This document shows, one piece after another, positions 56,621 through 64,000 of a stretch of DNA of 64,000 nucleotides. The DNA comes from Agelaius tricolor (lineage: Eukaryota > Chordata > Aves > Passeriformes > Icteridae): assembly GCA_023055355.1 (NCBI GenBank), contig JALJCS010000035.1:248001-312000 (forward strand), read 5' to 3'. A program made the position numbers and the translations under genes. The notes under the pieces were generated by a model, which saw only the letters and a program-made list of their open reading frames with translations, made no database searches and had not been told where the DNA came from. The number at the start of each line of letters is the position of its first letter. Position 1 is the first letter of the stretch.

Positions 56621-58611
56621 AGCTCCCACCCACTCTCCTTTGCCCCGAGCCCCTGGAGCCGCAGCTAAAGCAGCCACCACACGCTCCAGAGAGGCTGCAG
56701 CAGCTTTATCCCCGATTTTGGAGAGCCTTCACCACCTCCCAGCCTCCCCAGGGCAGAGTTTGCCAGAGCTGTGTGGTCTGGAGCCAAAGGGTCTGAGCAT
56801 TGTGGGGCTGGGCTTGGAGGCGAGGTGGAGATGGCAAAAAGCACCTGTGGGAGTGATTTGCTCTATTGTTATAATATCAAATAATTCTGGTTTTGTAAAA
56901 AAGGTGAACTCAAATCTGTATGTTCTGGTAGACACACCAACACCCGCGTGGATGAAGAGATGGAAAACGTGAAGGGCAGCATCCTCAGACGGGAGGAATT
57001 TGAAGGAGAAGCTGGTGCTGCCAAAGCAGGAAAGGAAAGTGGCTCATCCCATGCATCCTGTGCACACACACACCCCTGTTTGCGACAGCCAGCTGTGGTT
57101 ACTAGGCTTTGACATCACCTCTCCATCACAGGAGACCCGTCACTGTGTTTTAATTCAGGACAAACCCCTCCTGTCCCAGGCACGTGGGGCCAGGCCACGC
57201 GTGCCCACCTGTGGAGGGGGAGCAGGGCTCCCAGCTGTGCCTTCTCCCCCAAGGAGAGGCCTCTGCTCCTCCAAAGGGCAGCAAGTGCTGCTCCTCACTG
57301 ACACCTCCTCGGCTCCAGGCCATGCCCAGAGCCAGGGGAATCTTGGCTTTGCCCTCTGGGCTGGGATCCTGCCTTCAGCCCTACTCAACCCTCCTCAATA
57401 AAAACTGAGGTGCAGCTTGTCTGAAATCACCTCTGGCTGCCACACAGCCACCCAAACCCTGGGGAGATAAATTCTTGACTGCATTCCAGGGGACTGAAAT
57501 TGGAAGGCAAGAGGCTGAATCCTGGTTTTTCCTCCAGGATTTTCTCTAACACACCCTGCTCTCACTCCATGCCGGGCTGGTCTGCATTCCTGCAGCATCC
57601 TGGGGACAGGGACTGGCTCCTCTTGGCTTTTTGCCCACCAAAAATCCCTTTTCTCATCGGAAGCCAGAGGGAAGAGCTGGGGTTCTGATAGGGAACAGTG
57701 AAATCCTCTGCTCTGGGAGGCTAAACAGCCAATTTAGCCTTCAGGAGTTTGCCCATTTCTTCCTGAAATCAGGCAGAGATTTATCGAAATCTCATCAGGA
57801 TAAAAACCAAGCCAAACTTCAGGTGCTGAGCAATCCATTTCCTATGAGGGAAACAACTGTTTTTACAGGTATAAGTGAGGCCAGATTTTCTACAGATGAG
57901 GGGAAATTCTTCATTTTGCGAGTTGGAATTGGTTTTTTCTTTTCAAGCGGGGAAGGGGGGAGTGAAGGAGGCAGGAAATGTAAAAGATTTTGGAAACATG
58001 AAATGAATAGGTCAAGACACATCATTTTGCTGAACCAAAGCAGGAGGCAACAGCTTGAAATTGAAATTAAATAGACCACCTGCAAGAAAAGGAGAGGAAG
58101 GAGAGATGGGGAAGAGGGGAGGGAGGGTCAGCACTGGCATGAATATAAACCACACATTTTTAAAAAGCATCCGTCAGTGAATTATTAAAGATGCTTGTTT
58201 CAGGTTTGGACATCTTGGCAGTTGTGATGGGAAACATGCCAAGGCACATGAGCAGGGCTTGAATACTTATTTTTGAATTCCTGGCAGGCACCTTTCCTCT
58301 ACTCTAAAACACCAACTCCAGCGAGTGGTTGGAGGAAAAGCTCTCACTCCAGGGCTGGAAAAGAGCTCTGCTCCCACCCCAAAGCCTGCAGGGAAGTGCA
58401 GGACGTGACAGGGGTGTTTATGCAGAGGGACAAGCGTGGATTTGAAGCGTTATAGACTCTTCTCCCCATTCTCCAGTTTAACCTGTCCAAATTATCCACT
58501 GAAAATTGCCCTTCCTCCCGGAGGCACCCCTGGCTCTCTGAGCTCCCACCATCCACTTCTCCTGACCACATCTCTCCAATCCTTTCTCCTCTGGGCTTTC
58601 TCAGCAGCCTC

Positions 58612-58639
58612 CTCTCCCAGGAGCATCTCCCTGGGAGAG
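58612..58639. repeat. Inverted repeat, perfect 10-bp arms
   Basis: CTCTCCCAGG (58612-58621) and CCTGGGAGAG (58630-58639) are perfect reverse complements around an 8-nt loop. There is no known role and no flanking signature of a mobile element. Confidence 0.85.
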
Positions 58640-59079
58640 AGCTCCTCCCTCAGCACATCCTGCTGGAGCAGCCCCATGCTGATTCCTGTCCTCCCTGACC
58701 AGACAGGACAAATCCTGGAGCCCTGAGATGGGCTCAGAGCTGCTGCTGCAAAGCTGGGGCGCGTTCCTGGTGGCCTTGGCACTCCTGCCTATCTGTCTGG
58801 ACCATTGAACCCAGGCCTAAGGCTCCACATGCTGCTGTAAATCTCATTCGAGCAAATACCCCTCTCTCATTCCCCCTCCCAATTTGATCAGCGTTTTGCA
58901 ATGGGGAATGAAGCAAAGCAGAGCTTGGTGGAGGGTAAATTTGATCCCTCCCCATGACAAAGCAAGGGAAACCACAGACTCTGGCCTGAGAACAGTGTGG
59001 AGCAGACAGGAGAAAGTTACAGGCGTGTGGGACAGAACGAATCCAAGAAATTGCCAGAATATTTGTAAATAAAATAATA

Positions 59080-59400
59080 ACCAGTGAAGTGAAATAAGCT
59101 GACACGCGAAATGTGCATGTTGATTAAAACAGCCCTGGAGACCATTAAATGACAAAGTCTCTGTTGATGCCAACAAAACCCCAACCTGATGCATATTCAT
59201 AACATGGGAACAGCTAACGAGGCTGGGCTTGGGAACAGCTCACATGGAGCCACGGGGAGACTGCTCGGTGCCTGACAAATTTGGGAAGGCTACAAGCCTT
59301 GAAATCTCTCTTTGTTACTTAACAAACATGGAAGTTAGGGAATGCCATACCTCTTGTTATGGAAATGGCACACAGTGCTGAGGATATATGATAAGTCTAG
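59080..59400. promoter_or_regulatory. Candidate conserved noncoding element
   Basis: A non-repetitive block with GACACGCGAAATGTGCATG, TTGATTAAAACAGCCC, CCATTAAATGACAAAGTC, CTGATGCATATTCATAACAT (POU-like on the - strand) and TTTGTTACTTAACAAACATG. CpGs are retained at both ends. This is one of the better enhancer-like stretches, with SOX/TCF-like ACAAAG and homeodomain-like cores. Confidence 0.33.
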
Positions 59401-59678
59401 GGGAGAATTACAAACATTCAGGACTGATCCCTTTGAAATCTCTGGGAGTTTTGCCATTTATTTCAATGGGGGCTTTACCGAGTCCTTACAATGGACGCAG
59501 CCATTTATCTGCAGGCATTGATGCAGCTCCCTCGGCCTTGGCAGCCCTGCTCCTCACGGATACCTGGAAAAGGGGTTCGTGTCCTGGGGGGCACACACAG
59601 AGCATCATCATCCCCTGAGCAAAGGGCACTGCAGAGGTGGGTCACAGGGACAGTGCAGGGACATCATACCAGCCCCTC

Positions 59679-60447
59679 CTGCTCTGCTCAGCCAGCCCTG
59701 ACCTGCTCTGCTCAGCCCTTCCCACCCTGGGCAGATCCCTGATCTGCTCTGCTCAGCCCTGACCTGCTCTGCTCAGCCCTTTCCACCCTGGGCAGATCCC
59801 TGATCTGCTCTGCTCAGCTCAGCCAGCCCTTTCCACCTTGGGCAGCTCCCTGTCCCTGCTCAGCCCTGATCTGCTCTGCTCAGCCAGCCCTGCTCAGCCC
59901 TTCCCACCCTGGGCAGATCCCTGTCCCTGTCCCTGCTCAGCCCTTCCCACCCTGGGCAGATCCCTGTCCCTGCTCTGCTCAGCCCTTCCCACCCTGGGCA
60001 GATCCCTGTCCCTGCTCAGCCCTTCCCACCCTGGGCAGCTCCCTGTCCCTGCTCAGCCTTTCCCACCTTGGGCAGATCCCTGATCTGCTCTGCTCAGCTC
60101 TGCCCTTCCCACCCTGGGCAGCTCCCTGTCCCTGCTCAGCCCTTCCCACCCTGGGCAGATCCCTGTCCCTGCTCAGCCCTTCCCACCCTGGGCAGATCCC
60201 TGTCCCTGTCCCTGCTCAGCCCTTCCCACCTTGGGCAGATCCCTGTCCCTGCTCAGCCCTTCCCACCTTGGGCAGATCCCTGATCTGCTCTGCTCAGCTC
60301 AGCCCTTCCCACCCTGGGCAGCTCCCTGTCCCTGCTCAGCCCTTTCCACCCTGGGCAGCTCCCTGTCCCTGCTCAGCCCTTCCCACCTTGGGCAGATCCC
60401 TGTCCCTGCTCAGCCCTTCCCACCTTGGGCAGATCCCTGTCCTTGCA
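59679..60447. repeat. 37-bp minisatellite, about 0.77 kb
   Basis: The 37-bp unit is CCCTTCCCACCCTGGGCAGA followed by TCCCTGTCCCTGCTCAG. About 14 full copies are present, some carrying GATCTGCTCTGCTCAGC in place of GTCCCTGCTCAGC, especially in the first 250 bp. Because 37 is not a multiple of 3, successive units are read in successive frames, and frames of 60-160 codons arise from the lack of stops. The + strand is C-rich, so G runs lie on -. Confidence 0.95.
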
Positions 60448-60999
60448 GCCAGAGCGTCCCAGGGCCAGCACAGCCACCAGGCAGGTGCTGGGTGTCTCCT
60501 CCAAAGGGCTGCAGGGCCTGGGTGAATTTTCATCCCAAACCAGGCAAAGAGCAGGCAATGGGTTTGAGAACCAGCAGGGTGTGTAAGGGCAGGGGGGTGA
60601 GGGTTGAAGAGCTGCAAACAGACAGGATCCCTGAAAGTCTTCTCAGTATGGACACTTGGTCAGGGCCCCTATGGGGGCAGGGGGCTGTGGTCCTTCAGCA
60701 CTGGGGTTTTTGTTGCAGCTGACTGAAAATTAAGTAAACGCCTCCCTGCACAGCTGGTGCCTCCTGTCTGACAGCAAAACCCCAAATGGAGGGACAGTCA
60801 GGCTTTGCTCCATGTACTGAGATGTAAAAAGCCAAAAGCTCGACCAGAGCAGCTCTGCTGCACAGAGCCTTGTCCTCACAATGCCTCCTCTCAAGGAATG
60901 ACATGGCTGGCCTGGTTTCAGGGGTAACTTCTGGGTCCTCCACAACAACATAACAACCTCACCCAACAGCACTGCTGTTTGTGCCCTTGCAAAGCTCAG

Positions 61000-61330
61000 T
61001 CCCTGCTATCTCATCACCAAATGTGTTATACGACTTCCCTGCAAAGCCCTCATTGCAATACTTAAATCTAATCTACCTCTAGGATTGCTTGGCTTATTTA
61101 AGGTGCCCAGTTATTTACTAAAATCAAAGGGAACCAGTAAATTACAGAATTACACTGGATATTAAAGGAACTTGTTTAGGAAACTTGCTCTGTTGCTCAG
61201 GTTAAGGTTGGTATCTCCAGCTACAGCTCTGCTGTGCAGAAAGGCAGCAGAAGGTTACTTGGGTATTATCTTAATTGCAATTACTACCTCTGACCAACCT
61301 GAATATTACCAGGTGATTTGTTCAGCAAGA
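61000..61330. promoter_or_regulatory. Candidate conserved noncoding element
   Basis: CCAAATGTGTTATACGAC, GCTTGGCTTATTTAAGGTG, CTAAAATCAAAGGGAACC (TCF/LEF-like ATCAAAG), TTAATTGCAATTACTACC and GACCAACCTGAATATTACC occur in balanced, non-repetitive DNA. The call rests on texture and motif content only. Confidence 0.28.
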
Positions 61331-63649
61331 TGCCTCTATTTCCCTTTATGACTGATTGAAAGACACCCAGGAAGAGGAAAGAATAAATCATTGGGGATGG
61401 AGGGAACAAAAATTCTGCCCTGTCACTTTAAGAAGGAGCAAGTGGGCCGAGAGCATTTAGGGAGTGGATTTATTCTGCCTGTATTTTCCACCTCGGGAAG
61501 TCAGAGCTCCCAGTGGGGCAGGCAAGAAGATGGAGAAAGAAAGAGCTGAGGACTCACAGCAGAAGCTGCTGATGTGAGTGACAGTGTGCTGGTGGGAATA
61601 AAATGTTTCTTGTTTGTTCCAAGATGGAGATAACAGAGTCAAGGGGTCAAGTGGTGTGGGAATGCAAAAGCCCTGTGGGTAATGTAGCATGATAAAAAAT
61701 GAGGGATCCAGGCACTGGACGTCACTGCCACAATAGACCAACTGGCAATTCAGAAAGAGCTCAGACCTTGTCTGTATTTAAATATTGACTGATAATCTCA
61801 CTCCATTACCTCGCTGTCCAAAAGGTATGCAGATACCCCCAGCCCACCGTGGTACCCTGAGGGGCACGCCCTGTGTTTGATGAAGCACTAATTGGGGTGG
61901 GGGGGACTTGTTCTTCCTCATCCATCAATCTTGTAGTCACATGCACAATTAATGGAGCTATTTGGCTGCCCAGGAGTGACCAGCACACAGGAACTGACCT
62001 GAAACCTGCAGAGTCCTGCGTGGCAGCAAGGGGAGAGCCAGGACAGGGAGAGGGGTGCTCCGGGCTCTCCTGGTGTGGCCTGAGGCTGTGGACATGGAGA
62101 ATCCATGGGGAATCCGTGCCCAGGACGGGGGAACCCGCCCCCATTGCATCCCTCCCTCCCCTGCCTTTGGGCACGGGGCTCACTTCAGGTGCACTGACAC
62201 AAAAGTAGAGCCAGGCTGGATCCCAGTCAGAGTGGAGGATGGCGAGAGGAGGGTGAAAGCAGCCAGGAGCTGTGGGAACCCATGGCAGGCAGAAAGTTAT
62301 ATAAAAAGTTATATAAAAAATAAACGTTCTTTACTTACATTTCTCCCTTTTCCCCTGACTCAGTTTGCTAAGCAGGGCTCTACCAAAACTGCCTCCTCTC
62401 TATGCCTTTCCAAACACGAGGAATTTCCAGCTCTGGATTACTGCTCTGGCCCTGGAGAAGCCCATGAGTGCCAGGCACCCGCCAGGAGCAGCCGTGCCTC
62501 AGCATAAGCACAACCTCTCTGGGCCCCCACACTCCTCTGCTTTAATGTCCTGCAAAGTGCTCAGCTGCTGGTCAGTATTGATCACCTCAGGTGTCTGGGA
62601 TGATCTGGATTGCAGCCACAGGCTGGCACTGCCAGCAGGGCACAGAGAGGCACAGAGAGCTGGCTCCTCCGGGGAGGTGTTAGTGAGTACCCTGTCCTTT
62701 TCCATGGGACAGCAAGGAGCACCCCTCAGGAAAAGGGGGAGAAAATCTCTTTATGTGGCTGTAGCACAGTGGTGAGGAGGGTGAGGAGCACCTTCACCTG
62801 CGTGGGCTTCCTCTCACATCATGCTGCATCTGCAGGAGGAGATCACAACATTTCACAGCAGGGAAACTGAGGCACAGAAGTGTTAAACTGCTGAAGTGCC
62901 AGGGCAAATCAGAGGGGAAAACTCAGGAGCTGAGCCTGCCTTCCCTCCTCTTTCTTTTCCAGCTTACATCTCCCACGGCTGAGGATTCATTTGCACCACT
63001 GTCATGGGTCTCCAAATTGTGCACATTTGCTTCATGGAGAAACCAGTTCTCCTGAATGCAGGCACAAAGTCACCTGGAGATGCTCTCAGAAAAGCCACTA
63101 AACCCACACCAGTATTTTTCCAGGTGGCTGGCAGCCCTCCCATCGCAATGTGTCAGCAATAGAGTGATCAGCTGCCCCATGTAATTTGTAGTGCTTGCTG
63201 TGTTCACCAGAATGGAAAGCATGAGGCTGATGCCAAGCCTGGTGTTTAAATAAGGTGTCTCCTGCCATCAGACATCTGCCCAGCTGTGGCTGTGCTCTCT
63301 GTAAGCTACAGCAGCTTCCCTGACTCACTGATGCCAGATTAACAGCATGGGAATGTTGCCTGTTTAATTCTCAGTGTATGGAGCCAGGAGGGAGTGTGGA
63401 TCAGGCTAACAAAGCAAACCCTGCTCCAACAGCACCTTTTTACTAAAGGAAGTGGGATGTGCCCTCAGCTGCCTTCCCTGGCCTTTCTCATTAGGAGCTA
63501 CTGTGTAGGAGAGGAGAACCTGCCTGGCCCACGTGGGCTGAGCTCAGAGCCACTGGTGATGCACTCAGGTCACTGATGAAGAGCTGCATGTCCTGTAGCA
63601 GCCAGAGTGACAACAGCCCCACGAAACATCTGACCAACAGAGGTAAACA

Positions 63650-63780
63650 AACCAAAACCCCCGTTATTAACAGAGAACACCAGCGCTGGGCTTCAATAAT
63701 TGATGCACCAAAAGCTTATAAAAGAACCTTCAATGATACATTATTAAAACCAGCTATTTGTAAGGTGCTGTGAAAACAAA
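63650..63780. promoter_or_regulatory. Weak candidate conserved noncoding element
   Basis: CCCCGTTATTAACAGAG, CTTCAATAATTGATGCACC, CTTATAAAAGAACC and CAATGATACATTATTAAAACC form an AT-rich cluster with homeodomain-type cores and a few CpGs. TTATAAAAG resembles a TATA box, but no gene follows in this window, so I do not call a promoter. Confidence 0.22.
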
Positions 63781-64000
63781 TGTAGAGAGGGGAGCTGAGA
63801 GGGAGCCTGAGGAAAGCGATGGTGAGGCAGAAAAGGAAAGCAAAGGCAGCAGAGGTGGTGCAGTCTGTCCCACACCCAGCCCGGGCTCTCACCTGAAGGA
63901 CACCAAACCCACAGCCAGGGAATGGGGATGGGCCCTCAGCAGGGCACAAACAAAAGCTCTGTCTTGATTCAGCCAAATAAACTTAACCTTCCTACATATT

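Larger units (their letters stand above)
55866..59678. other. Unique noncoding block with candidate elements
   Basis: No gene was recognised. The 147-codon + frame at 57631-58074 has no domain. A purine-rich stretch lies at about 58086-58128. Candidate elements at 56515-56620 and 59080-59400 and an inverted repeat at 58612-58639 are listed separately. Confidence 0.5.
60448..64000. other. Unique noncoding block to the window end, no gene seen
   Basis: No gene was recognised. A 12-bp doublet (GTTATATAAAAA twice) lies at about 62298-62321. Candidate elements at 61000-61330 and 63650-63780 are listed separately. Frames of 110-150 codons near 61806-62775 lack domains. Confidence 0.5.

Overview
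This window looks like noncoding genomic DNA from a bird, most likely a songbird (Passeriformes). The main evidence is at least ten truncated 3' ends of CR1-type LINE retrotransposons. These carry the bird-typical end (a GGTTGGAAGGGACC-like block next to the short ATTCTGTGATTCTATGATT-like tail) and a variant wording (CCCAGGTGCTCC..., GGGCACTGCCAGGGAT...) that I associate with passerine CR1. The passerine assignment is an inference from remembered repeat families, not a search result.

I could not support any protein-coding gene, pseudogene, tRNA, rRNA or other RNA gene. The longest open frames all lie inside tandem repeats whose unit lacks stop codons. The longest frames outside repeats (about 120-170 codons) have no recognisable domain and start or stop without plausible exon structure. 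The window therefore reads as intergenic DNA or the inside of a very long intron.

Layout: 1-9.1 kb is mostly unique sequence with CR1 fragments at 2.2, 4.07, 4.8 and 9.0 kb, plus an unidentified diverged repeat pair at 7.2 and 8.4 kb. 9.1-20.9 kb is unique with one CR1 at 11.8 kb and a homeodomain-motif-rich candidate element at 10.7 kb. At 21.0 kb lies a 12-bp minisatellite, followed by a CR1. 22.3-31.4 kb is unique, AT-rich in patches, with several blocks that look like vertebrate conserved noncoding elements. 31.4-34.1 kb holds a 21-bp minisatellite, a CR1 and a GGGACA hexamer array. 34.1-43.7 kb contains an (AAT)n microsatellite, a degenerate interstitial telomere-type block at 40.4 kb and the best cluster of candidate regulatory elements (41.9-43.0 kb). 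43.7-60.4 kb is rich in tandem arrays: a 20-bp array (44.6 kb), a 14/15-bp array of about 1.25 kb (48.2 kb), an 18/21-bp array with higher-order structure (51.2 kb), a GGGAATGGACT-like array (54.8 kb) and a 37-bp array (59.7 kb). The last 3.5 kb is unique.

Taken together this is a gene-free stretch with unusually dense GC-skewed minisatellites and scattered AT-rich candidate enhancers. Nothing here amounts to a demonstrable new gene system. The best leads are the tandem-array cluster with its telomere-like block, the G-quadruplex-capable hexamer array, the long stop-free antisense frame in the 48-49 kb array, the unidentified repeat pair at 7.2/8.4 kb and the candidate element cluster at 41.9-43.0 kb.
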